The notes under the pieces are model-generated. The model saw only the letters and a list, made by a program, of their open reading frames with translations, was not told where the DNA came from and searched no databases. The position numbers and the translations under genes are program-made. From assembly GCF_000730385.1 (NCBI RefSeq), contig NZ_CP008849.1, forward strand, positions 2,170,001 to 2,234,000: a stretch of DNA of 64,000 bases, read 5' to 3'. Of this stretch, positions 17,864 to 27,568 are shown one piece after another (position 1 is the stretch's first letter; every line of letters starts with the position of its first letter). The stretch comes from Alteromonas australica (GTDB lineage Bacteria > Pseudomonadota > Gammaproteobacteria > Enterobacterales > Alteromonadaceae).

Positions 17864-19237
17864 TTATAAAGAAGCTAATTGAGATAACGATTGCGTGTCT
17901 CGCGCATCACGTCGATAAATATCATTTCTGAAATTAATTCTGCCATTTTCATCTGCCCAAGCGGTCCAATACACTAAATGAATGGGTAGGGGTTCCCTAA
18001 GATGAAATGTTTTTGATTCACGTAGATCTCTGGCCGATATTACGTTGTCCATTAAACTCTCTACGCCTTGTTCTTCTGCAATTAGCTTTGCTAAAGAAAA
18101 TGGGTCTTCTAGACGAATACAACCGTGAGACGCTGCACGTACAGGTTCGTTAAACCACTGTTGATAAGGCGTATCGTGCACATACACCGCATGTGGGTTA
18201 GGGAACAGGTATTTCACTTTTCCCAATGGATTTTTATCGTGAGGTAGTTTCACCAGGAAATGGTCAAATTGATAGGGCTTTACGCTGGCCCAAGCAATGG
18301 TACTAGGGTCAACCAATTCATCGTCGATGAAGCTATTTTTACGAATGACGATGTTATTTTTTTCAAGGTAATCAGGATCTTCAGCCACTTTTGGTGCAAT
18401 TTCTCGCGTAGCGATAGAAAGCGGGATTCGCCACTCTGGATTAACCACAAATTTTTCAATTTCATCGCTAAACGAAGGCGTGGCCCAACTTGGCTTACCA
18501 ACAACCACATCTTTTTTCGCCTTAACCTGACCATCGTTGATATAACGCAAACGAAATTCTGGAATATTCACGAGCACATACGCATCTTCATCGTTTGCCT
18601 CAAACGCGGTTAGACGCGCAATGTTTAATGCCAGTTGTTGCTTTTTTTGTTCTGCGGTTATATTCAATGCGGCAAGCGTATTTTTGCCCACTACGCCATC
18701 AACATCTAGTCCGTGGCGTTGTTGAAAGTCTTTCACTGCGTCTTCAATTAATTCATCAAAAGTACAGTGGCGAAGGCTAGGTGATAGAACGGAACGGTCA
18801 TCGCATAAAGTGTGAAGCGCAGGATACTCCTTAGCAAGGCGAGTGATAAGTAACGACACCGCTTGTGAGGTGTCACCTTTACGCAGTGCGCCTTCTGCCA
18901 ATAGTTCACCGGCGTCTAATGACTTCCAACCACCTTGCTCTATTATCGTTTCATAATAGGCTTGCGCCTCTTGCATACGTGCTACACGACTATCTAATGA
19001 AGAAAATTGCTCAGTTGGTTCAGTGTTTTGATGCCATGGTGTGGTTACTGGTGCTGCAACGCCTACAAGCGGCGCCCATAATGCCGCAAGTGCAATAAAG
19101 GACTTGCCCAATGATCGTTTAACCAACACCCTAGCGCGTCGCGTAGACACCGATTTGTGCTTTGGCGTTGAGGTTACATTTTTGTCGCTTTGCTTTGAAA
19201 AAGGTTTAATAGCCAATTTACGCTGCTTGATATCCAT
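17864..19237 (-). CDS. L,D-transpeptidase (YcbB/LdtD type)
   Basis: Periplasmic enzyme (457 aa) that forms 3-3 peptidoglycan cross-links. An unusually long basic N-terminus (about 45 residues) precedes a hydrophobic signal/anchor segment (about 46-64). A peptidoglycan-binding repeat (FQQRHGLDVDGVVGKNTLAALN) lies around 160-185. The YkuD domain carries VHDTPYQQWF and SHGCIRLEDP, with the catalytic Cys and nearby His. It is shorter than E. coli LdtD (615 aa). The next gene on the same strand is a MepK-like endopeptidase, so making and cutting of the same bond type are encoded together. Confidence 0.9.
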   Translation of the reverse strand: MDIKQRKLAIKPFSKQSDKNVTSTPKHKSVSTRRARVLVKRSLGKSFIALAALWAPLVGVAAPVTTPWHQNTEPTEQFSSLDSRVARMQEAQAYYETIIEQGGWKSLDAGELLAEGALRKGDTSQAVSLLITRLAKEYPALHTLCDDRSVLSPSLRHCTFDELIEDAVKDFQQRHGLDVDGVVGKNTLAALNITAEQKKQQLALNIARLTAFEANDEDAYVLVNIPEFRLRYINDGQVKAKKDVVVGKPSWATPSFSDEIEKFVVNPEWRIPLSIATREIAPKVAEDPDYLEKNNIVIRKNSFIDDELVDPSTIAWASVKPYQFDHFLVKLPHDKNPLGKVKYLFPNPHAVYVHDTPYQQWFNEPVRAASHGCIRLEDPFSLAKLIAEEQGVESLMDNVISARDLRESKTFHLREPLPIHLVYWTAWADENGRINFRNDIYRRDARDTQSLSQLASL

Positions 19238-19361
19238 TTAACTGTTCCCTTGATTAACTGATCCTTCGAAAATCTGTTCAATCTGGAACTCGCAAAACCA
19301 ATGCCAATAGACCAGCAGCCGCTAAGCTTCTGATTGCAAAAGAGTATATTTAATAGCCAAT

Positions 19362-19389
19362 AAAAAAGGCCTAACGTCGTTAGGCCTTT
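19362..19389 (-). terminator. Intrinsic terminator for the membrane/coiled-coil gene
   Basis: AAAGGCCTAACG (19365-19376) pairs with CGTTAGGCCTTT (19378-19389). On the minus strand the stem runs into six T residues. It lies about 75 bases after the stop of the gene at 19463-20215. Confidence 0.8.
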
Positions 19390-19462
19390 ATGTGTAGGAT
19401 TGAGGAATAGGTGGTAAATATTTTATGGGAAAAGAGGAGAGACGAAGAGGTAACTTTTACAA

Positions 19463-20215
19463 TTACCACTTCTTCTTTGGTGCAAATAATTCGTCTAGCT
19501 CGTCGCGCTCTTCTTCTTGACGTTTCGCACGATCTTGCGCATTCACACTTTTCAGGTTGCTTTGAATTTCGTTTAACCATTCCGTTAGGTTGGCTAACCG
19601 AGAATGGGCGTATTCATCTTTTTGATTCTGATTTTCTAGCGCAGCTTTGGCTTTTTCATAATATTGGCGTGCTGAACCTAGCATATTCGTTTGGTGTGCA
19701 GCCCGACCTCGTTTAATCAGTGTTTCTACATTCACTTTAATCTGTAGACGCTCTAACTGCTTTTCTTCATCAATAAACGTTTTAGAATCCACTTTGCCTT
19801 TACTATGTTCCGAGCGAAGGAGAATACGTAGTTTCTTGACCGCCTGAATATACTGGATAATTAATTTGTCATTATCAGGCAAAACGAAATCGCTCGTCGC
19901 GGCGCCATCACTGCCACTGCTTGTGCGTTGTTCAGCGTCATTAATCCGTTGTTTAATCTCAGGGGTACTATTGTGCTCATTAATCACTTTAAGCGCATTT
20001 AGCACGCGATTATGCAAGACTTCCATCAAACGAGGTGAGGTAGGAATATTCACACAGGCCATAATGACATTCTCTGTCTCATCGATAATTGCTTTTTGTT
20101 TGGACACCTCAGCACGGCGTTCTGATTCAATTTTTGCGCGATGCTGTTGTACCGCATTAATAAATATGGCCGCAATTAAAAGTACAACAATCAGAATTAT
20201 TATTATCACGTACAT
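19463..20215 (-). CDS. Membrane-anchored coiled-coil protein, unknown
   Basis: A 250-residue protein. One N-terminal transmembrane helix (residues 3-20, IIIILIVVLLIAAIFI) is followed by a long charged helical region with likely coiled coils, a Ser/Gly linker near 97-105, then a TPR-like helical segment (RGRAAHQTNMLGSARQYYEKAKAALE) and an acidic/basic tail (RDELDELFAPKKKW). Topology suggests an inner-membrane anchor with a cytoplasmic body. It follows the histidine kinase gene by 78 bases on the same strand, so the two are probably one operon. I recognise no named family. Confidence 0.65.
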   Translation of the reverse strand: MYVIIIILIVVLLIAAIFINAVQQHRAKIESERRAEVSKQKAIIDETENVIMACVNIPTSPRLMEVLHNRVLNALKVINEHNSTPEIKQRINDAEQRTSSGSDGAATSDFVLPDNDKLIIQYIQAVKKLRILLRSEHSKGKVDSKTFIDEEKQLERLQIKVNVETLIKRGRAAHQTNMLGSARQYYEKAKAALENQNQKDEYAHSRLANLTEWLNEIQSNLKSVNAQDRAKRQEEERDELDELFAPKKKW

Positions 20216-20293
20216 TCGTGTAGTTCCATTTAAGTCATTATGTATTGCTATCGTTCGATAGTTATAACGTGTTTTCTATTCTATCGGCTAATG

Positions 20294-20995
20294 TTACGGT
20301 ATTTTTACCTCAAAAACACTTCCACCTAGATCACCGCCGTTGGAAAGCGATATTTCACCACTATTTTCACCCTGTGAATGCGCGGCTGCAATTAAACGCG
20401 CAAAGAATAATCCTAAGCCCGTACGCCCTTGACTAAGTTGAAACTCAGACAAAGATTCGTGACTCTTTTCAAGCATGGATGGGGGATAACCCGCACCGTC
20501 ATCTTCTACTTTAATGTTGAGGTGTGCGTTTTGCACTGAAGCCGAAATGATAATCTTCGAAGTTCCGTAACGAAGGGCATTGACTAATACATCGTTAATT
20601 AGCAAATAAATAAGTTCACTGTCTAAATACCAGCTTAGTTCGGAATCCACCTGAATGGTAATGCCAATTTTCTTTTGCTCTACGTACAGGCGGTTAGACC
20701 CCACCACATCATCTATTAGATCGGCGATGAAGCACTCATCCACAGTAATGGGTAAGCTTTCTAACTCTGAACGATATAACGACAATATTTGAACTAAGTT
20801 AGTATTTAACCGTGAGGCTTCGTAATGCACATTAGCGACTTGCTCTCGCGCTTCAACATTGTCAGAAGGCAATTCTCCCGCCAGGTTTTCAATGGACTGA
20901 ATAAGTAAAAACAAAGAGTTTTTCATATCATGAACAGCAGCCGCTAATACGGATGAAAAGTCTATGGGAGAGGATAGCTGCTTATTATCAGTCAT
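20294..20995 (-). CDS. Soluble sensor histidine kinase
   Basis: A 233-residue kinase without a membrane segment or recognisable input domain. The phospho-acceptor helix contains AAAVHDMKNSLFLL with its His near residue 17; the ATPase domain has the N-box (INDVLVNALRYG), G1 (VEDDGAGYPP) and G2 (GRTGLGLFFARLI). It is nearly a bare dimerisation-plus-ATPase core, so its signal must come from a partner. No response regulator is adjacent; the receiver-TPR protein at 5887-7524 is the only stand-alone receiver in this window. The downstream membrane coiled-coil gene may supply the signal. Confidence 0.85.
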   Translation of the reverse strand: MTDNKQLSSPIDFSSVLAAAVHDMKNSLFLLIQSIENLAGELPSDNVEAREQVANVHYEASRLNTNLVQILSLYRSELESLPITVDECFIADLIDDVVGSNRLYVEQKKIGITIQVDSELSWYLDSELIYLLINDVLVNALRYGTSKIIISASVQNAHLNIKVEDDGAGYPPSMLEKSHESLSEFQLSQGRTGLGLFFARLIAAAHSQGENSGEISLSNGGDLGGSVFEVKIP

Positions 20996-21221
20996 TTTTT
21001 TAACCTTATATTTTCTTCAACATAGTGACGCTACGCCACACTACATGCCGCTTATCGGCCAGAAAATAAAATACTCGGTAAGTTACAAGTGGTTAGTATC
21101 ACTTATTTCGCTGTAAAATGCCTACCTTTTTCGCAGTCAAAACTGCTTTTTGTAATAGTGTATAGCAATAAATAGTAGTTTTGGTTATAAGGATAGCGTT
21201 ATAGTAGTAGTACAACAATGA

Positions 21222-22211
<990 letters not shown>

Positions 22212-22224
22212 GGCGAACGCTGTC

Positions 22225-22274
22225 ACCAGTGCATTTAATATTACACACCAAGGTGTTCCATTAAATGTACTGGT
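22225..22274. repeat. Long nested inverted repeat between cysB and sdaA
   Basis: A 15-bp arm ACCAGTGCATTTAAT (22225-22239) pairs with ATTAAATGTACTGGT (22260-22274) with one G-U pair. Inside it, ACACC and GGTGT form a second stem around AA. It lies between two convergent genes. There is no T run on either side, so it is not a textbook terminator; it may still stop or protect both transcripts. Confidence 0.6.
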
Positions 22275-22289
22275 CGATATAGACGCCCG

Positions 22290-23663
22290 TTAACACTCAA
22301 TAATGTTGACTGCTAAACCGCCTCGTGCGGTTTCTTTGTATTTGGTTTTCATGTCGTTGCCCGTGTCACGCATGGTTTTAATTACCTTATCTAACGACAC
22401 TTTGTGTTCACCGCTGCCTCTTAAGGCGAGTCTAGACGCATTTATTGCTTTAATTGCGCCCATCGCGTTACGCTCTATACAAGGCACTTGAACCAAGCCT
22501 CCCACGGGATCACAGGTCAGTCCAAGGTTATGCTCCATGCCTATTTCTGCGGCATTCTCAACCGCCGACACCGTGCCCCCCATAATTTCAGCGAGCGCGC
22601 CAGCAGCCATAGAACAGGCCACACCAACTTCACCCTGACAGCCCACTTCAGCACCAGAAATTGATGCATTTTCCTTGTATAAAATGCCTATTGCACCCGC
22701 CGTGAGTAAAAACCGACTTGCCAGTTCTTCATCAACAGGGCGAATAAATTTATCAACGTATTGCAACACAGCCGGCAAGATACCCGCAGCGCCATTAGTA
22801 GGTGCTGTGACCACTCGGCCACCCGCCGCATTTTCTTCATTTACCGCTAGGGCAAATAAATTTACCCAATCCATGGTTTGCATAGGATCGCTAGTGTGTT
22901 CCGTTTGCAAACGTCGATAAAGCGCAGGGGCTCTGCGCACGACTTTAAGTCCACCCGGTAATATGCCTTCCGTTTCGATACCACGTTGAATACAGGCTTT
23001 CATGGTTAGCCATATATGGTGCAGTTTTTGTTTTACTTCATGACGAGGTCGAAACGTAGTTTCATTGGCCAGCATCAGCGCGCTAATACTCAATCCATTG
23101 TTTTTACATTGAACGAGCAAGTCTGCCGCGCTTTTAAAGGGGAAGGGCACCTTTGACTGTGTCTCTGCCGCCAACGTCTTGGTTTCATCAAAGTCTTCAT
23201 CTTTAATGATAAAACCGCCGCCAATACTGTAGTAAGTTTGTTCTGCCACTATCTGTTCGCCACAATAGGCATATAGCGTTAATGCGTTTGCATGCTTTGG
23301 TAATGTTTTACGACGATGAAATACAATGGCATTTTTATTGGGGAACGATATAGCATGCGATCCATTTAGCGCTAAGCGCTGTGTGGTATGTACCTCTTCT
23401 AATAGAGGGTCTATTTTATCGACATCAATAAGGTCGGGAAGTTCGCCGCATAAACCTAGAATAACCGCTTTGCCGGTTCCATGGCCCACGCCGGTTTGCC
23501 CAAGGGAACCGAACAATTCCACGGTAACTTTATCAATGGCGTTAAATTGGGCTTCATCATTAGATAATGTTTTCACGAAATCAGCAGCGGCGCGCATGGG
23601 TCCAACAGTGTGTGAACTCGAAGGCCCTATACCTATACTGAACATATCAAAAACACTAATCAT
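22290..23663 (-). CDS. sdaA: L-serine ammonia-lyase (iron-sulfur)
   Basis: Single-chain L-serine dehydratase (457 aa; E. coli SdaA is 454) converting serine to pyruvate and ammonia. It opens with [21 protein letters not shown], the beta-domain signature. The alpha domain carries the iron-sulfur cysteines in [15 protein letters not shown] and [16 protein letters not shown] 23663 (after GAGG) matches the family N-terminus; a frame extends 14 codons further upstream. It could equally be named sdaB. It may supply pyruvate from serine, and the aminotransferase at 44128 also handles small amino acids. Confidence 0.93.
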   Translation of the reverse strand: MISVFDMFSIGIGPSSSHTVGPMRAAADFVKTLSNDEAQFNAIDKVTVELFGSLGQTGVGHGTGKAVILGLCGELPDLIDVDKIDPLLEEVHTTQRLALNGSHAISFPNKNAIVFHRRKTLPKHANALTLYAYCGEQIVAEQTYYSIGGGFIIKDEDFDETKTLAAETQSKVPFPFKSAADLLVQCKNNGLSISALMLANETTFRPRHEVKQKLHHIWLTMKACIQRGIETEGILPGGLKVVRRAPALYRRLQTEHTSDPMQTMDWVNLFALAVNEENAAGGRVVTAPTNGAAGILPAVLQYVDKFIRPVDEELASRFLLTAGAIGILYKENASISGAEVGCQGEVGVACSMAAGALAEIMGGTVSAVENAAEIGMEHNLGLTCDPVGGLVQVPCIERNAMGAIKAINASRLALRGSGEHKVSLDKVIKTMRDTGNDMKTKYKETARGGLAVNIIEC

Positions 23664-23735
23664 TATAACAAACCTCAACGATGACTTAGACTTAAGATCA
23701 TGCATGTATAGTAAGGATAGTACAATACAGAAAAG

Positions 23736-23751
23736 CTAATCAGATGATTAG
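23736..23751. promoter_or_regulatory. Short inverted repeat upstream of sdaA
   Basis: CTAATC-AGAT-GATTAG, a perfect 6-bp dyad, lies about 75 bases upstream of the sdaA start and just after the NudL stop. It may be an operator in the sdaA promoter; support is positional only. Confidence 0.25.
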
Positions 23752-23778
23752 AAATGCTAATGAGGTGTAAAGAAATAT

Positions 23779-24351
23779 TTAAGGGTGGATATGATGTGAC
23801 AAGTTCCGCAGTATGGCCGCGGTAACACCCCAAATCATTTTATCTTGCCAAGGTATAAAATAAATAGGAAAAGGGCGTTTGTCGCGATGAGTGGTATGAA
23901 CCAGATGATTGCGCCTGTCTAATAAGTGGGCGAGGGGAACTTCAAAAGCACTTTCTACTTCATTGGCATCTAACTGTGGTTGAAAGTTCGGGTCGACAAA
24001 ACCAATGACAGGGGCAACTTTATATCTGCTCACCGTTCTGTAGGAAGGCAATAAACCTATGACTTCCACATTTTGTCGCGGTAACCCTATCTCTTCATTC
24101 GCTTCCCTCATTGCCGCTTCGACTACAGTTTCGTCGCTCTCTTCAACTGCGCCGCCAGGAAAACTAATTTGTCCAGGATGATGTCGTAAATGATGCGCGC
24201 GTTCGGTTAGCAAAACATGCAATTTATCGCCGTAATCTAACAACGGAATAAGCACCGCCGCCGGACGAGCTTCAGCTTTAAGTGGGTAATCCGGCTCTCT
24301 TCGCGTTAACCGTAAATGATGAAATTGGTGTAAAAATTCAGTCCTTGTCAC
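23779..24351 (-). CDS. nudL: Nudix CoA pyrophosphatase NudL
   Basis: Hydrolase (190 aa) of the YeaB/NudL group that cleaves CoA and acyl-CoA to phosphopantetheine products. It has the complete Nudix box from GGAVEESDET to REANEEIGL (about 65-90), preceded by the CoA-specific pattern LLTERAHHLRHHPGQISFPGG. The start GTG 24351 lies inside the end of pabB (14-base overlap) with GGGAG five bases upstream; a TTG at 24363 is less likely. The overlap implies translational coupling with pabB, a pairing (pabB-yeaB) also seen in E. coli. Confidence 0.9.
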   Translation of the reverse strand: MTRTEFLHQFHHLRLTRREPDYPLKAEARPAAVLIPLLDYGDKLHVLLTERAHHLRHHPGQISFPGGAVEESDETVVEAAMREANEEIGLPRQNVEVIGLLPSYRTVSRYKVAPVIGFVDPNFQPQLDANEVESAFEVPLAHLLDRRNHLVHTTHRDKRPFPIYFIPWQDKMIWGVTAAILRNLSHHIHP

Positions 24352-25768
24352 TATTGCTCCCAAACTGTGACGATAACACAGGGAGGATTTTTGAAACCTT
24401 ATCTAATGTTTCCTGAAACTCATCCTCGGGCACAGAATCAAGAACTATCCCGCCGCCTGCCCAACAGTGTATTTGTTCTTTTTCGGCAAGTAAGGTTCGA
24501 ATACAAATGCTTGAATCGAGATCCTCTCTAAATCCCATATAGAACATACTGCCACAATATATGTTTCTGCGGTGTATTTCTAGCTCATCAATGACTTCCA
24601 TCGCGCGAATTTTCGGCGCTCCAGTAATAGAACCACCCGGAAACGCCGAGGCAAGTAACTTAAGAGGACTAACGTTATCATGGAGTACCCCTGTTACCGT
24701 GCTTACCAAATGATGCACGGCTTCATAGCTTTCTAGGGCAAAAAGCGAGGGCACAGTGACACTATGCGGTACGCAGTGCTTGGAAATATCATTGCGCAGT
24801 AAATCCACAATCATTAAATTTTCCGCCCGATCTTTTTCCGCCGTTAACAATGAGGACGCGCTTGCAGCATCTTCTTCTTTATCGGCAAAGCGTGGGCGCG
24901 TACCCTTTATGGGTTTGGTTTCAACGATTTTATTGACGACCTTTAAAAATCGTTCCGGGGAAATACTGGCGATACTGCTATTAGCAAGTTTCATATATGC
25001 CGAGAAAGGCGCTTGATTTGCCACCCTTAATGCCTCGTACGCTTGCCAAACAGAGCCGCTAAAGCCAGCCGTAAAACGCTGCGCAAAATTGACTTGATAG
25101 CAATCGCCGGCTTTTAAATAGTCATGTATCTTTTCGATGCACCTAATATAGGTTTCTTTGGATAAATTCGATTGCCAATCACTGGTAAGACGAAACCCTT
25201 GGTTATCGGCTTTCGGTACGCTATCGAAGGTTCGCAGATTCGGGATTGTGGTGCCATCTGCGCTACAGTAATACATTTTACCTGTTAGGTTGTCTTCAAT
25301 TAATGAGTATAAATAAAGCCCAGCGGCGAAATCTTCTGTCTGGTAGTGGCTTTCAGCGTATGAAGGTAAAGCTTCGTAATAGCGTCCTGTGTCGTAACCA
25401 GCCATTCCAGCAACACCAATCATAAACGGCAACACGTTTGCAATATCAGGCGCTGATGGCGCTATCGATAGGTGTTTAACCATACTATGAAGGAAGTGCT
25501 CGGCTGCCTCAAAAGGCGGGGAGTCTATTTCTTCTTTCTTGTTTGTTAATAGGCAATGCGTGCGCGTTTGCCCTTGATATGCTGTTACCGTGCGAACAGG
25601 TTGCCACAGCATAATACTGAATCGACCATCGCTTTTTGTTGAATCACAATTATCGAACAAGATAGCCCAAGGATCGTTTGCATGTGGCGCAAATATATCC
25701 ACTAAGCGTCTATTATGGGTGTCGTTGTATTCAGTTATGGTTATTGACGAGAGAGGTAACACGGACAT
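24338..25768 (-). CDS. pabB: Aminodeoxychorismate synthase component I
   Basis: Makes 4-amino-4-deoxychorismate from chorismate for folate synthesis, with PabA supplying ammonia (not in this window). It has 476 residues with the anthranilate-synthase-I-like fold: DCYQVNFAQRF, PERFLKV, ETKPIKGTRPR, and GGSITGAPKIRAMEVIDELE with chorismate and magnesium ligands. The PIKGT lysine is the residue that distinguishes PabB from TrpE. The gene is followed in overlap by nudL. Confidence 0.92.
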   Translation of the reverse strand: MSVLPLSSITITEYNDTHNRRLVDIFAPHANDPWAILFDNCDSTKSDGRFSIMLWQPVRTVTAYQGQTRTHCLLTNKKEEIDSPPFEAAEHFLHSMVKHLSIAPSAPDIANVLPFMIGVAGMAGYDTGRYYEALPSYAESHYQTEDFAAGLYLYSLIEDNLTGKMYYCSADGTTIPNLRTFDSVPKADNQGFRLTSDWQSNLSKETYIRCIEKIHDYLKAGDCYQVNFAQRFTAGFSGSVWQAYEALRVANQAPFSAYMKLANSSIASISPERFLKVVNKIVETKPIKGTRPRFADKEEDAASASSLLTAEKDRAENLMIVDLLRNDISKHCVPHSVTVPSLFALESYEAVHHLVSTVTGVLHDNVSPLKLLASAFPGGSITGAPKIRAMEVIDELEIHRRNIYCGSMFYMGFREDLDSSICIRTLLAEKEQIHCWAGGGIVLDSVPEDEFQETLDKVSKILPVLSSQFGSNSDKD

Positions 25769-25949
25769 GAAAATCTAAACTCTGCGCTAGGTAATGATAA
25801 TAATAGTTAGAATACCCACCAAGGGTGTTGCTAATGCGCCCGAATCATCGCCAACTAAGGCTGTTTTCGTGGTGCGATTGTTTTAGATGCGCTAGTATAC
25901 GCTTTTTTACCAAGCCAAGACCACGAAAGCTCAATAAAAAGAGGATGCC

Positions 25950-27479
25950 ATGACCGTTATCCGTCAACAAGACTTCATAGATAGCATTGAAGATTCCCTG
26001 CAATTTATATCCTACTATCATCCGCTCGATTACGTAAAAGCAGTAGAAGAAGCTTATAACAGAGAGCAAAGCCAAGCTGCAAAAGATGCCATGGCGCAAA
26101 TTCTCATAAACTCCAGAATGTCTGCTGAAGGTAAACGCCCGCTCTGTCAAGATACGGGTATTGTGACCTGCTTTGTTAAAATAGGCATGGGTGTAACCTG
26201 GGACAAAACCGACATGACGGTACAGGAGATGGTTGATGAAGGTACACGTCGTGCCTACCTGAACCCTGATAACCCATTACGCGCATCCATTGTTGCCGAT
26301 CCTGCTGGCGCAAGAAAGAACACGAAAGATAACACGCCTTCTGTGGTGCATATTGATATGGTACCAGGGGAAAAAATTGAAGTCATGATCGCTGCGAAAG
26401 GTGGCGGTTCTGAAAACAAATCAAAAATGGTAATGCTAAACCCCAGTGATGATATTGCTGATTGGGTGGTTAAAACCTTACCGACTATGGGCGCTGGCTG
26501 GTGTCCACCGGGCATGCTAGGCATCGGCATTGGCGGTACTGCAGAGAAAGCCGCAGTACTTGCAAAAGAAAGCCTTATGGATCCGGTTGATATTCAAGAA
26601 CTCATAGAGCGTGGCCCAGAAACCACCGATGAAAAGCTTCGTCTTGAAATTTTCGACCGTGTTAACCGTTTAGGTATTGGCGCACAAGGCTTAGGTGGGT
26701 TAACTACCGTGGTAGATGTTAAGATTAAATCACTGCCTACCCATGCTGCGTCTAAGCCAGTGGCAATGATCCCTAACTGTGCCGCCACCCGTCACGCTCA
26801 CTTCTATCTTGATGGCTCAGGCCCTGCGGAACTTACGCCGCCAAAATTAGAAGATTGGCCAGAGGTCACATGGGAAGTGAGCGAAAACACCCGCCGCGTT
26901 AATCTTGATGATGTCACGAAAGAAGATATACAAGACTGGAAAGTCGGTGAAACCGTGCTTCTGTCAGGCAAGATGCTTACCGGTCGAGATGCTGCACACA
27001 AGAGAATCCAAACCATGATGGAAAATGGCGAAGGCTTACCCGAAGGTGTGGATTTAACCAATAGGTTCATCTACTACGTAGGACCCGTCGATGCAGTTGG
27101 CGACGAAGTCGTCGGCCCAGCAGGCCCGACTACGGCAACGCGCATGGATAAATTCACCGACCTTATGCTAGAAAAAACCGGCCTTATCGGCATGATTGGG
27201 AAGGCTGAACGTGGCCCAGCAACAGTAGATTCTATTGCCAAGCACCAAGCCGTTTATCTGATGGCGGTAGGTGGCGCAGCTTATCTTGTATCTAAAGCTA
27301 TTAAGAAATCTCGTGTGGTCGCGTTTGAAGATTTAGGTATGGAGGCTATCTATGAGTTTGAGGTAGAAGATATGCCTGTTACCGTAGCCGTAGACAGTAC
27401 CGGGGCAAACGCCCACAAAAATGGTCCAGCCATTTGGAAAGCGAAAATAGAAGATTTAGATAGCACATTGTCGAAATAG
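25950..27479 (+). CDS. fumA: Class I fumarate hydratase
   Basis: Oxygen-sensitive [4Fe-4S] fumarase (509 aa) interconverting fumarate and malate in the TCA cycle. Cluster cysteines are visible in LCQDTG (near 68), GWCPPG and IPNCAATRH. The N-terminal alpha domain and the C-terminal beta domain (GPTTATRMDKF onward) are fused, as in FumA/FumB. It stands alone between its promoter region and a strong terminator. Whether to name it fumA or fumB cannot be settled from sequence. Confidence 0.93.
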   Translation: MTVIRQQDFIDSIEDSLQFISYYHPLDYVKAVEEAYNREQSQAAKDAMAQILINSRMSAEGKRPLCQDTGIVTCFVKIGMGVTWDKTDMTVQEMVDEGTRRAYLNPDNPLRASIVADPAGARKNTKDNTPSVVHIDMVPGEKIEVMIAAKGGGSENKSKMVMLNPSDDIADWVVKTLPTMGAGWCPPGMLGIGIGGTAEKAAVLAKESLMDPVDIQELIERGPETTDEKLRLEIFDRVNRLGIGAQGLGGLTTVVDVKIKSLPTHAASKPVAMIPNCAATRHAHFYLDGSGPAELTPPKLEDWPEVTWEVSENTRRVNLDDVTKEDIQDWKVGETVLLSGKMLTGRDAAHKRIQTMMENGEGLPEGVDLTNRFIYYVGPVDAVGDEVVGPAGPTTATRMDKFTDLMLEKTGLIGMIGKAERGPATVDSIAKHQAVYLMAVGGAAYLVSKAIKKSRVVAFEDLGMEAIYEFEVEDMPVTVAVDSTGANAHKNGPAIWKAKIEDLDSTLSK

Positions 27480-27500
27480 GCTAGAATCTCGCTTTTTTTT

Positions 27501-27529
27501 AAAAACAGGTGCCATTGGCGCCTGTTTTT
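27501..27529 (+). terminator. Intrinsic terminator after fumarase gene
   Basis: AAAACAGGTGCC pairs with GGCGCCTGTTTT (one G-U) around ATT, followed by T residues, 22 bases after the fumarase stop. Confidence 0.85.
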
Positions 27530-27568
27530 GTTTATAGTGCTGTATAAAATAACAGTGCTCGTATTCAT

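Noticed and set aside
25845-26150. Minus-strand 101-codon open frame overlapping the fumarase start
   Set aside because: Two thirds lies antisense to the conserved fumarase N-terminus; the protein is low in recognisable features.
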